From Pedobacter sp. WC2423 (GTDB lineage Bacteria; Bacteroidota; Bacteroidia; Sphingobacteriales; Sphingobacteriaceae), in contig NZ_CP162005.1 in assembly GCF_040822065.1 (NCBI RefSeq), positions 5,084,001 to 5,148,000 of the forward strand: 64,000 bases of DNA, given 5' to 3'. This document shows, piece after piece, positions 51,902-60,470 of the stretch. Numbering within the stretch: position 1 is the stretch's first letter; each line of letters begins with the position of its first letter. Under the pieces are notes generated by a model. It was not told the origin of the DNA and made no database searches. It worked only from the letters and a program-made list of their open reading frames with translations. The translations under genes and the position numbers were made by a program.

Positions 51902-53170
51902 TTATTTTTTCTGCAGATTATTAAACAGGCTGTATCCGATGAGTTCATCCCATCTGCTGCCTGGTCTGCGGAAATATACGAAAGCCTGGTAAGTGTTTTC
52001 AGTTTCAAAGAAAGAACCTTCCAAAACGGTATAGTCTACATTTCCTGTGGTATTATCTTTCCATACATACTGATAATCATATAAGCCCTGTTTCAAATAA
52101 ATGCTGCCATAATACTTCTTTTGAGCAGCTACATAACTCAGTTTATTCCCTTCAGTAAGCGTAAAATTATTAAACCTGCCAACTACATAAATATCACCAT
52201 CTTTACCCGGAGCAACTGTATTTAAGCTGAACTGTATATGTCCGTAATCGCTATCAGTATCATTGTCTATGTTATCCTGGTTGCGGATAAAAAACGCGCC
52301 GTTCTCATCAATTTGCTGAGTGTATTTCGGAGCTGTACCATTCAGATCTGTGAATAAAACCACATTGTTGGTACTATCCGTAAAAAGATCCTGTACATGT
52401 TCACCTTTGTAACGCACGCTGCGGAAATCAAATTTCCTGAATTCATTGCTGCCTGGAAAATCATTTCCATCCAGATCATTGTAAATCAGAGAGCCCGGTT
52501 TAACATAAGTAGGTTTGGTATTCAGTTTTGCAGTAAGCGGATTGCCATTCTGCATCAATACCAACTTAATATCCTGATAAGGATTCTGGATTGGGTTGGT
52601 GTGAAGAATATTAATATTTACCTTTTGATGGCTGAATCTTAAAGACACCTCATTGCTGGGAATCAAATCAGATTGAATATTGACCTGTGGGTCGGTTATA
52701 TAAAAACGTTGTGACAATACTGGTCTGTTCACATCACCATTTTCATAAACCTTTAAGAGGTAATTGCCTGAAATCTTAGGCTTTACCTGATCATTTGGAA
52801 AGGTAAGTGAATAATGGGTAAACTTTTGAAGTGTTTTAGAAGAATAAGCGTAATCAATGATGCGGTCTTCATTCATCCCATCCAGATAGTCCAGGACAGA
52901 TAAATTAGAAGATTTCCAGTCATAGGTACAATGTTCTACCGTATACCAGTAGTTTTTGCTTCCACCTCTCAGATCATCAAAAGAAAAACTCAGTTTTTCT
53001 GAAGTTCCTAAAGCGATTACCGGGATAGATTGCTCTTTTTGTGTATTGTAAAGCTGTACAGTTTTGATTTGCGAAGAATAGACTTTGTTATCGTACGTAA
53101 ATTTTTGCTGTGCCTGCAAAGTTTGCAGACTAAACAAACATAAAAAGAGCAATATTCCGGTTCTGATCAT
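51902..53170 (-). CDS. Type IX secretion system plug protein (DUF5103)
   Basis: A 422-residue exported protein of the DUF5103/Plug family. Signal peptide RTGILLFLCLFSLQTLQAQ starts at ATG 53170; the frame extends to 53215, inside the ABC-F gene, which is less likely. Characteristic blocks are SFDDLRGGSKNYWYTVEHC near 70 and NDLDGNDFPGSNEFRKFDFR near 230. In Flavobacterium the Plug protein closes the lateral side of the SprA translocon of type IX secretion. The other T9SS genes (sprA, porV, gldKLMN) are not in this window. It follows the ABC-F gene by 5 bases. Confidence 0.9.
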   Translation of the reverse strand: MIRTGILLFLCLFSLQTLQAQQKFTYDNKVYSSQIKTVQLYNTQKEQSIPVIALGTSEKLSFSFDDLRGGSKNYWYTVEHCTYDWKSSNLSVLDYLDGMNEDRIIDYAYSSKTLQKFTHYSLTFPNDQVKPKISGNYLLKVYENGDVNRPVLSQRFYITDPQVNIQSDLIPSNEVSLRFSHQKVNINILHTNPIQNPYQDIKLVLMQNGNPLTAKLNTKPTYVKPGSLIYNDLDGNDFPGSNEFRKFDFRSVRYKGEHVQDLFTDSTNNVVLFTDLNGTAPKYTQQIDENGAFFIRNQDNIDNDTDSDYGHIQFSLNTVAPGKDGDIYVVGRFNNFTLTEGNKLSYVAAQKKYYGSIYLKQGLYDYQYVWKDNTTGNVDYTVLEGSFFETENTYQAFVYFRRPGSRWDELIGYSLFNNLQKK

Positions 53171-53175
53171 TTTTA

Positions 53176-55086
53176 TTATTCTAATTCCATGATTTCTGCT
53201 GCAAGAACTTCCCATTTATTCTGAGCAGTATCTAATAACTGTTTTGCACTCTGATATCTTTTATTGGCTTCAGCAAGTTTTGCCTGATCTGCGTAAACTG
53301 ATTCATCAGCAAGTTCAGTTTCAATAGCCTTTACATTTTTTTCTAACTCAACAGTTTCCAGTTCGACTTTCTGTAACTGATCATTCAGCTTTTTCAATTG
53401 TTGCTGACTGCTTACTGTAACAGGTTTCGGCTCCGCTTTAGGCTTCACTTCTTTCTCTTGTTTTACAGGAATGCTTTTGGCAACCGGAATTTCTCTTTTA
53501 CTATTCCATACTTCATACTCTGCATAAGTTCCAGGGTATTGTTTGATTTGTTCTTCTTCGATAAACCAGATTTTGTTGGCTACGTTATCTAAGAAATACC
53601 TGTCATGGGATACTGCAATGAATGTTCCCTCGAATTGTTTCAGGGCCTGGATCAGGATATTTACTGATTGGATGTCCAGGTGATTTGTTGGCTCATCCAG
53701 AATCAGGAAGTTGGAATCTGTCGTTAACGACTTCGCCAAAGCAACCCTTGATTTCTCACCTCCGGAAAGGACTTTAATTTTTTTAAATACATCATCTCCA
53801 GTAAAAAGGAAACAGCCCAGAATAGAACGAAGCTCAGTATCTGTATGTTTAGGAGCGAAAGCCTGTAACTCTTCCAGAATAGTATTACCCAGGTGTAAAG
53901 ACTCTAACTGGTGCTGTGCAAAGAAAGTAGTCGTTACATTATGTCCCGTTTCACAAGATCCTTCGAAAGCTTCCACACCAGCAACCATTCTCAATAAGGT
54001 AGACTTACCCTTACCATTGGCACCAATTAAAGCAATTTTATCTCCTTTTTCAATGACAGCTTCTGCATTTTCCAGAATGTCAATGTTAGGATATCTCTTG
54101 GTAGCGTTCTCGATGCGGATTACGTGACGGCCAGAAGGCTTGGTAAATTTAAAGCTGAAGTTTACAGTAGGGTTATCATCATCCACATCGTCTACACGCT
54201 CCATTTTATCCAGTGCTTTCATCCGGGATTGCGCCATTTTAGCCTTACTCGCTTTAGCTCTGAAACGTTCAATCAGTTTTTCTTCCTGTTTGATTTTGGC
54301 CTGCTGATTCTTGAATTCTCCTTTTTGGATTTCTCCACGTAAAGATTTCTCTTCCAGGTAGTAGGTGTAGTTACCAGCATAGGTCGTTAATTTTCCTTTG
54401 CGGGATTCCACTGTACGGTTTACAATTTTATCAAGGAAGTACCTGTCGTGAGATACAATTACAATCGCCCCTTCAAATCCTGCCAGGTAAGTCTCTAACC
54501 ATTTAATGGAAGGTAAATCCATGTGGTTGGTCGGCTCATCCAGTAACAGGATGTCGGGAGTCTGTAACAGAATCTTCGCAAGCATTACACGCATTCTCCA
54601 TCCTCCGGAGAAAGTATTCAGCGGACGATGCTGATCGGCAGTGCTGAATCCTAAACCAGCAAGGATCTCATTTGCTTTATATTCAATGTTATAACCATCC
54701 AATGCTTCAAACTCCTGTTGCTTATCGCTCAGTTTGTTTAATACATCTTCAGAATAATCTGTTTCTATCTTTTTTAAGAGTTCTTCAATTTCATCATGTA
54801 TCTGGTTCTGGCGCTCAAAAGCCTCCATGGCCACATGTAAAATGGTATGGTGAGATTCATACGAAAGTAAATCCTGGTTCAAATAGCCTATTTTTAAATC
54901 TTTAGACATTGAAATTGACCCGGATGAGGGTGCGTATTCTCCTACTATTATTTTTAAAAGTGTAGATTTTCCAGTTCCATTGGCACCAATAAGGCCAATT
55001 CTTTCTCCCGGTTTGATGTGCCAGTTCGCCTCGTCGTATAAAGCCCGGGAACCTATAAGGAATGTTAAGTCGTTTATCGAAATCAT
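53176..55086 (-). CDS. ABC-F family ATPase
   Basis: A 636-residue soluble protein with two ABC ATPase domains. Walker A sites are GANGTGKSTLL near 36 and GANGKGKSTLL near 350; signatures are SGGWRMRV near 155 and LSGGEKSRVALAKSL near 437; both domains have LLDEPTNHMD/ILDEPTNHLD. An interdomain linker rich in charged residues and a C-terminal coiled coil (LKKLNDQLQKVELETVELEK core) complete it. Such proteins work on the ribosome, like EttA or Uup. The frame can start at 55131, but ATG at 55086 follows a -7 box and fits the family. Confidence 0.95.
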   Translation of the reverse strand: MISINDLTFLIGSRALYDEANWHIKPGERIGLIGANGTGKSTLLKIIVGEYAPSSGSISMSKDLKIGYLNQDLLSYESHHTILHVAMEAFERQNQIHDEIEELLKKIETDYSEDVLNKLSDKQQEFEALDGYNIEYKANEILAGLGFSTADQHRPLNTFSGGWRMRVMLAKILLQTPDILLLDEPTNHMDLPSIKWLETYLAGFEGAIVIVSHDRYFLDKIVNRTVESRKGKLTTYAGNYTYYLEEKSLRGEIQKGEFKNQQAKIKQEEKLIERFRAKASKAKMAQSRMKALDKMERVDDVDDDNPTVNFSFKFTKPSGRHVIRIENATKRYPNIDILENAEAVIEKGDKIALIGANGKGKSTLLRMVAGVEAFEGSCETGHNVTTTFFAQHQLESLHLGNTILEELQAFAPKHTDTELRSILGCFLFTGDDVFKKIKVLSGGEKSRVALAKSLTTDSNFLILDEPTNHLDIQSVNILIQALKQFEGTFIAVSHDRYFLDNVANKIWFIEEEQIKQYPGTYAEYEVWNSKREIPVAKSIPVKQEKEVKPKAEPKPVTVSSQQQLKKLNDQLQKVELETVELEKNVKAIETELADESVYADQAKLAEANKRYQSAKQLLDTAQNKWEVLAAEIMELE

Positions 55087-55094
55087 GTTGGGTG

Positions 55095-55102
55095 CAAAAA
55101 TA
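55095..55102 (-). promoter_or_regulatory. -7 box of the ABC-F gene
   Basis: On the minus strand TATTTTTG ends 8 bases before the ATG at 55086, supporting that start. A -33 TTG is not clear. Confidence 0.4.
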
Positions 55103-55207
55103 CAATTTTTAGGCGCATATTGTTTGAACACAGTGCATATAGCAGAGGATTTCTACGTTTTAATTACAAGTTCATGCAAATTTTGTCTCAAAAGATGAAT
55201 ACAGCAA

Positions 55208-55238
55208 TTGTAATCCTATGAAATCGTTCCTATCTTCG
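55208..55238 (+). promoter_or_regulatory. Promoter of pyrD
   Basis: TTG (55208-55210) and TATCTTCG (55231-55238) are 20 bases apart, close to the Bacteroidetes consensus with one mismatch. The pyrD ATG starts 5 bases later, which would give a leaderless message. Confidence 0.5.
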
Positions 55239-55243
55239 CACTC

Positions 55244-56272
55244 ATGTATCGTTTAATCAAGCCTTTATTTTTTAAATTTGACCCAGAGAAAGTTCATTAC
55301 TTCGTAGTTCAGCGACTCAAATGGTTTCATGAACACTTCCCTTTAGGCAAAACTATCATCAGAAGTAGTTTTGATATTCATATCAAAGGACTGGAACGTG
55401 AAGTTTTTGGTATCAAATTCAGAAATCCAGTAGGTCTTGCCGCAGGTTTTGATAAAAATGGAGAATACGTTGAAGCATTAAGTGACCTTGGATTCGGATT
55501 TATCGAAGTAGGGACGGTGACACCTTTGCCTCAGCCCGGAAATGATCAGCCCAGAATGTTCAGATTGACTGAAGATGAGGCGATCATCAACAGAATGGGT
55601 TTCAATAATAAAGGAGTAGATACCCTGGCAGAACGTTTACGGGTATTGAAGCTGAAAGATAAAAGTATAGTGATTGGCGGAAACATCGGGAAAAATAAAA
55701 ATACACCCAATGAAGATGCTGTTTCTGATTATGTGAAATGTTTCGACCGTTTATTTGATGTGGTAGATTATTTTGTAGTCAATGTCAGTTCTCCGAATAC
55801 ACCGGGCTTAAGAGCTTTGCAAGAAAAAGAACCATTGACCTTACTGCTGAAAACTTTACAGGAGCGCAACCATAAAAATGGGATATCCAGGCCTGTTTTA
55901 TTAAAAATTGCCCCTGATCTGACCAATGAACAACTGGATGATATTGTAGAGATTGTGATGGAAGCTGGTATTGCCGGCGTAATTGCGACTAATACCACTA
56001 TTGACCGTACAGGTTTAACTACAGCGGCAGAAATAGCAAATGAAACAGGAGGATTAAGTGGTAAGCCTTTAACTGTACGCTCCACAGAAGTGATCAGGTA
56101 TTTGTCTCAGAAATCAAATAAAGCATTTCCAATTATAGGAGTAGGAGGAATTCATTCTCCGCAGGATGCCAAAGATAAAATCGAAGCTGGTGCTTCACTG
56201 GTACAATTGTATACTGGTTTCATCTATGAAGGGCCTGGTATCGTGAAAAGAATCTGTAAAGCATTGGTTTAA
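55244..56272 (+). CDS. pyrD: Dihydroorotate dehydrogenase (quinone), class 2
   Basis: A 342-residue FMN enzyme that oxidises dihydroorotate to orotate, passing electrons to quinone, in pyrimidine synthesis. An N-terminal helical extension (YRLIKPLFFKFDPEKVHYF) marks class 2 and should touch the membrane. FMN-site blocks are NPVGLAAGFDKNGE near 61 and ATNTTIDRT near 250; the catalytic Ser lies in VVNVSSPNTPGLRALQ near 178-193. PIIGVGGIHSPQDAKDKIEAGASLVQLYTG core GVGGIHSPQDA closes the barrel. A two-way terminator follows. Confidence 0.97.
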   Translation: MYRLIKPLFFKFDPEKVHYFVVQRLKWFHEHFPLGKTIIRSSFDIHIKGLEREVFGIKFRNPVGLAAGFDKNGEYVEALSDLGFGFIEVGTVTPLPQPGNDQPRMFRLTEDEAIINRMGFNNKGVDTLAERLRVLKLKDKSIVIGGNIGKNKNTPNEDAVSDYVKCFDRLFDVVDYFVVNVSSPNTPGLRALQEKEPLTLLLKTLQERNHKNGISRPVLLKIAPDLTNEQLDDIVEIVMEAGIAGVIATNTTIDRTGLTTAAEIANETGGLSGKPLTVRSTEVIRYLSQKSNKAFPIIGVGGIHSPQDAKDKIEAGASLVQLYTGFIYEGPGIVKRICKALV

Positions 56273-56316
56273 CAACCAATGCCTGTTAAAAAATAAGGCT
56301 TGTGCAAAAATATCCG

Positions 56317-56360
56317 GCATAAAAAAAACCTTTCTGATTTCAGAAAGGTTTTTTTTATGC
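56317..56360. terminator. Bidirectional terminator after pyrD
   Basis: Perfect 20-base arms (56317-56336 and 56341-56360) enclose an ATTT loop; each side has an 8-base A/T-run. It separates pyrD from the convergent 60-residue gene. Confidence 0.95.
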
Positions 56361-56375
56361 TTTTAACTTTAGAAC

Positions 56376-56558
56376 TTATGCTCTTAAAGCTGCAGAAAGT
56401 TGATCTAATAAAAGATTGTTTTTAGCTAACTGATCTTTTTTAGGTTGTTGTGAACGACTACCTAATTCAATGTTTGTAGCTAGTTTCAAAGTTTTAACCT
56501 CTAAACGTGAAGTTGTTTTATTCTTTCTGTCTTTTCTTTTTAGTCTTGTAACTGCCAT
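56376..56558 (-). CDS. Small basic conserved protein of unknown function
   Basis: A 60-residue protein with many Lys and Arg (MAVTRLKRKDRKNKTTSRLE at the start) and a helical C terminus (NNLLLDQLSAALRA). I recognise the sequence type from other Bacteroidetes only as a hypothetical protein. Its charge suggests nucleic-acid or ribosome binding, which is inference. It lies directly downstream of tRNA-Cys on the same strand and upstream of the pyrD terminator, so it may share the tRNA transcript. Confidence 0.7.
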   Translation of the reverse strand: MAVTRLKRKDRKNKTTSRLEVKTLKLATNIELGSRSQQPKKDQLAKNNLLLDQLSAALRA

Positions 56559-56596
56559 GGTCTTAACCTTTAGTTTTTTTATTTAATATAAATCTG

Positions 56597-56667
56597 AGGT
56601 CGAGAGCGGATTCGAACCGCTGTACGAGGTTTTGCAGACCTCTGCCTAGCCACTCGGCCACTCGACC
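56597..56667 (-). tRNA. tRNA-Cys (GCA anticodon)
   Basis: A 71-base cloverleaf on the minus strand. The acceptor arms GGTCGAG and CTCGACC pair fully, with T as discriminator, as usual for tRNA-Cys. The anticodon stem GAGGT/ACCTC holds the loop CTGCAAA; the anticodon GCA is at 56633-56635. The T arm is AGCGG-TTCGAAT-CCGCT. CCA is not encoded. Confidence 0.97.
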
Positions 56668-56716
56668 TGTTTTGAATTCAGGTTGCAAAAATAGCAATTA
56701 ATACTTAACCTGCAAT

Positions 56717-57466
56717 TTATTTCTGAAAATTTCTGCTAATATCTGCACAAAAAATTGCTGCCGACACCGCAACGTTCAATGACTCAGCCTCTCCGACTCT
56801 TGGAATCGTTACCGGATTATTAATTAGAATATTCACTTCATCACTCACACCCTGCCCTTCATTGCCTAAAATGACAAGGCCTTCAGTTCCCCATTTTGTT
56901 TCATAAAGACTATTCCCATTCAGCATTGCACCAAAAACAGGAAGCTTAATATCTTTCAGCCAGACCGGCAATTCCTGATAACTCACATTCACCCTGCACA
57001 AAGAACCCATAGTTGCCTGTACAGTTTTCGGATTATAAACTTCTACCGTGTTTAAAGAACAGATTACATTTTTAAATCCAAACCAGTCCGCGGTTCTGAT
57101 AATTGTCCCCAGGTTCCCCGGATCTTGTATACCATCCAGGACAAGAGAGAAACGGCCATGCAGTGTACTTTTATCAAAGTCAGCAGTTTCAGGAATATGA
57201 ACCAGTGCCAGAATGCCTTGTGGGGCCTGTAAAGTACTTATCTTCTCTAATTCGGCATTGTTTACTTCAAATAACTTTATATTTGAAGGTAATTTAGGTA
57301 GTAAAGACTGATATTGGGCCAGAAAATAGATGCTATGAATCTGGTAAGCTGAAGGAATGAATTCTACTATTGATTTTATTCCTTCAATAATAAATAGCCC
57401 ATGCGCTTTGCGGTACTTTTTTTGATGTAACGATTTTATAAAACTTATCTGAGACTTTGAAAGCAT
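56717..57466 (-). CDS. TrmH-family (SpoU) RNA 2'-O-methyltransferase
   Basis: A 249-residue SPOUT methyltransferase acting on rRNA or tRNA ribose. An N-terminal substrate-binding domain (QISFIKSLHQKKYRKAHGLF, IIEG) precedes the knot. Motif 1 is LDGIQDPGNLGTIIRTADWF near 108-127, motif 2 LVILGNEGQGVSDEV near 200, and motif 3 IPRVGEAESLNVAVSAAI near 222-239. The frame extends to 57502, but ATG at 57466 gives the family-like N terminus. That start overlaps by 10 bases the TTG start of the divergent BamA-like gene, so the promoters must lie in each other's coding regions. Confidence 0.93.
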   Translation of the reverse strand: MLSKSQISFIKSLHQKKYRKAHGLFIIEGIKSIVEFIPSAYQIHSIYFLAQYQSLLPKLPSNIKLFEVNNAELEKISTLQAPQGILALVHIPETADFDKSTLHGRFSLVLDGIQDPGNLGTIIRTADWFGFKNVICSLNTVEVYNPKTVQATMGSLCRVNVSYQELPVWLKDIKLPVFGAMLNGNSLYETKWGTEGLVILGNEGQGVSDEVNILINNPVTIPRVGEAESLNVAVSAAIFCADISRNFQK

Positions 57467-59832
57467 ATTCAATTTGTAAAAAGAAATTCCAGTTTCCCGC
57501 AATATTACTATTTATTATTCTTTTTGCTGCTGCCTGTTCCTCTACAAAATTTATTGAGAGCAATCAATCGATAGTAAAAGTAGTTCAAATAGATAGTATT
57601 CCTTCCAGGTATAAAGAAGAGGCGATGAATTATATTCAGAAAGATATTCGTCCTGCATCCCGCCTTGGAATTAATGTTGGGCTGTACAATATGTTTTATA
57701 CCTTATTCAAGACAAAAGCGGTAGGTAAAAAAGCACCTGTACTGGATAGTACACTGGTGGAAATTTCCAGAGGTCAGGTTGAAAAGTATCTGATGAGCAA
57801 GGGCTATTTTATGGCAAAAGTCAGAACAGAAATCAAAGTGAAAAATCAGCGTGCACAAGTCGATTTTATCGCCACTCCGGGGCCTGCTTTTTTTATAGGA
57901 AAAGTAACGACTACTATTCCTGATCCGGCTGTCAGAAAGTTGTATAAAGAGGATAAATCGTTTAATAGTCATTTGCATGAAGGCGTTCAATATGATGATG
58001 ACTCTCTTTCGGTTGAACGGGAGCAGATTTATACCATGATGAAAGAGCATGGTTATTATGACTTCTCCAGGCCTTATGTAAGATTTGAGGTAGATTCTAC
58101 CCTAAACAAGAGCCGGGCGAATGTGGCGCTGTTTATCGATACTCCTGCAAATAAGGGAAGTCACACGCAATATATGATTGGAGAAACCAATATATTGGTT
58201 GCGCCCTCAACAGATGGTTTTACCGATTCAATCACCTTAAACCCACGTATTTTCAGGGGTATTCGTTATACTGATTTATCGAAACGTTTCAGAAGAAACC
58301 CAATTGTCAGATATGATTTCTTAAAACAAGGGGAGGTTTATGATGTCAATAAAGAGACTTTAACCTATGACCGTTTATATGAGCTGAACGTTTTTAAAAA
58401 CGTGAAGATCGAATATGTAAAATCCAAAGACAGTGCAAATATTCTGAATCCGCTGATTCAGTTAACGCCACAGAAGCGGATGAGTAACCGCGTAGAGGGG
58501 GAAGTTCCTTTTAATGCCGGTACAGTAGGGTTTACCCTGAGCAATACTTATACGAATAATAATATTTTCAGAGGAGCAGAACGTTTTGAATTCCAGGTAA
58601 AAGGTGGGCTTCAGTCCAGAATCGGACAAGGAGGATCATTGTTCAGTGATATTTATCAGCGGGATTTCTCTGTGAGCGCTAACCTGGCAATACCAAGGTT
58701 GATGGTTCCATTCAGTATTCCTTTAATGGGTAGAAATGGGATGCCAACCACCACGTTTTCCAGTAGTTATATCTATTCGCTGCAAAAAGATTTCTTTGTA
58801 CGCCGGGCATTGCTGAATTCCATTACTTATGAATGGGTAGAGACGAAATCGAAACTGCATTCCTTTACCCCGCTCAATTTTGAATACAGGTTTGGAGGAT
58901 TATTGATTGATACGACTACTTTAGAAGGAAGAACTACTTTTCTGAATAATATTTATAATATCAACCTGCTGACCAGAAAAGATCTGACGATAGGGATGAA
59001 ATATGCCTATTCCCTGAATGCAAATAAACTGCTTCTCAATAAAAGCTTTATTTATTTCCGCGGAAATATTGATATCGCTGGTAATATGCTGGATGGGATC
59101 TCCAGGATTATTGATACGAAGCATGATCCTTCTAAAGGTGATTATGCGAAGATTCTGGGTTTACCTTTTAACCAGTATGTGCGTCCCGAAGTCGATATAC
59201 GCTGGTATAAAAGTTTAGGTTTGGACAGACAATTTATAGCACGTATCAACGGAGGTGTAGGGGTTGCTTATGGTAACTCAGTAGCCGTTCCTTTTGAAAA
59301 ATTATTCTTTGCTGGTGGTGCCAGCGGAGTCAGAGCGTGGCAGGCCAGAACGCTGGGTCCGGGTAATTATAACCGCGGAATCAGTTTGCCTACGGAACAG
59401 CAGCGGAGAATATCCTATGGTATAGATCAGTTGGGACAAATGCATATTGAAGCTAACCTGGAGTACCGTTATAAATTAATTAATAACTTTTTTGGTGCGA
59501 AGCTTAAAGGTGCCGTATTCCTGGATGCTGGTAACATATGGAATATATCTCCGGGCAATCCAAATCCTGAGACCTATTTTAATTTTAAAAACCTGGGCAA
59601 TCAGATTGGTGTAGGTACCGGTGTGGGATTCAGATATGATTTACAATATTTTGTATTCAGATTTGATGTTGGTCTGAAGTTGAGAGATCCCCAGTTTGAA
59701 CCTAAAAATCAGTGGGTGATTGAGAAATTGTTTAGCGGAAGGAAAGAGTTTCAGGATGCTTATAAGCTGGCTAACAGCCCGGATACTTACCGGTTTTTCC
59801 AATACAACTTTGGTATAGGATTGCCATTCTAA
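57457..59832 (+). CDS. BamA/TamA-family outer-membrane protein, probable lipoprotein
   Basis: A 791-residue protein beginning with TTG; an in-frame stop at 57439 and the lack of an early ATG leave no better start. Residues 13-28 form a signal with a lipobox-like FAAACSS, so it may be lipid-anchored. POTRA-like repeats fill about 35-330 (SRGQVEKYLMSKGYFMAKV, YTMMKEHGYYDFSRPYV), and the D15-type 16-strand barrel follows, with FFAGGASGVRAWQARTLGPG near 620 and a C-terminal Phe. It should insert or move outer-membrane or secreted proteins, but is a paralogue and not necessarily BamA itself. Confidence 0.92.
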   Translation: MKAYSICKKKFQFPAILLFIILFAAACSSTKFIESNQSIVKVVQIDSIPSRYKEEAMNYIQKDIRPASRLGINVGLYNMFYTLFKTKAVGKKAPVLDSTLVEISRGQVEKYLMSKGYFMAKVRTEIKVKNQRAQVDFIATPGPAFFIGKVTTTIPDPAVRKLYKEDKSFNSHLHEGVQYDDDSLSVEREQIYTMMKEHGYYDFSRPYVRFEVDSTLNKSRANVALFIDTPANKGSHTQYMIGETNILVAPSTDGFTDSITLNPRIFRGIRYTDLSKRFRRNPIVRYDFLKQGEVYDVNKETLTYDRLYELNVFKNVKIEYVKSKDSANILNPLIQLTPQKRMSNRVEGEVPFNAGTVGFTLSNTYTNNNIFRGAERFEFQVKGGLQSRIGQGGSLFSDIYQRDFSVSANLAIPRLMVPFSIPLMGRNGMPTTTFSSSYIYSLQKDFFVRRALLNSITYEWVETKSKLHSFTPLNFEYRFGGLLIDTTTLEGRTTFLNNIYNINLLTRKDLTIGMKYAYSLNANKLLLNKSFIYFRGNIDIAGNMLDGISRIIDTKHDPSKGDYAKILGLPFNQYVRPEVDIRWYKSLGLDRQFIARINGGVGVAYGNSVAVPFEKLFFAGGASGVRAWQARTLGPGNYNRGISLPTEQQRRISYGIDQLGQMHIEANLEYRYKLINNFFGAKLKGAVFLDAGNIWNISPGNPNPETYFNFKNLGNQIGVGTGVGFRYDLQYFVFRFDVGLKLRDPQFEPKNQWVIEKLFSGRKEFQDAYKLANSPDTYRFFQYNFGIGLPF

Positions 59833-59835
59833 AAA

Positions 59836-59887
59836 ATGCATAAAAAAACAGGGTATATCAATTGATATACCCTGTTTTTTTATGCAT
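59836..59887. terminator. Perfect 52-base palindromic terminator
   Basis: The whole segment reads the same on both strands: 26-base arms meet at AATT. It lies between convergent stops at 59832 and 59897 with symmetric A/T-runs, so it should stop both transcripts. Confidence 0.93.
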
Positions 59888-59896
59888 CAGATAACC

Positions 59897-60427
59897 TTAA
59901 AATGCCCTTTTCAAAGTGTCAAATATGGTTTCAAAGAAAGTAGAAAGGTTCAGGCCATTGCTGTGGTTAAAGTAGATAAAGATCAATAAGATAACCACTG
60001 CATAAATAATCAGTTTACGGAAGGCAAAAGCAATGAAAACCAGCAATACAGGGAAAAGAATCATCCAGATGCTATTGATCGTGAACGGGTTCAGGTTTCC
60101 TTCTTTTTTATAGACATAAAGCAATTTACTGTGTGTGCCTTTATCATTCTGATGTTTTACATAAACAAAAGCTGATTTATCAATTTGCAAAGGCAGAATA
60201 GCTACGCCATCATTGAATTTTAAAGTTTGTGTAAAACCACTTACCGTAAAGGTATAAAGGCCATTAATTTTTTCCAGCGGACGATCAAGCGAATCGGCAG
60301 CAATAATGGCGAGTTTGCTGTTTTTGAGTAAGCTTTCTTTAACGATGAAATTGTCGATGTCTGACTTTTGAGCATAGCCAGCGCTGGAAATCAGCAGGAA
60401 TAATAAACAGTAATATATTGTTTTCAT
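59897..60427 (-). CDS. Exported membrane protein of unknown function
   Basis: A 176-residue protein. ATG at 60427 begins a signal peptide (TIYYCLLFLLISSAGYAQ); the frame runs back to 60478, overlapping the patatin gene. About 95 residues of beta-rich sequence follow (INGLYTFTVSGFTQTLKF), then one or two hydrophobic helices near 122-155 (ILFPVLLVFIAFAFRKLI, YAVVILLIFIYF). So a periplasmic domain is tied to the membrane at its C terminus. I recognise no family. It follows the patatin-barrel gene by 43 bases on the same strand and may be its partner. Confidence 0.7.
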   Translation of the reverse strand: MKTIYYCLLFLLISSAGYAQKSDIDNFIVKESLLKNSKLAIIAADSLDRPLEKINGLYTFTVSGFTQTLKFNDGVAILPLQIDKSAFVYVKHQNDKGTHSKLLYVYKKEGNLNPFTINSIWMILFPVLLVFIAFAFRKLIIYAVVILLIFIYFNHSNGLNLSTFFETIFDTLKRAF

Positions 60428-60470
60428 TTTTCTTGATATAGTTTTATTCAGGAGCAGGCACCTTATGATT

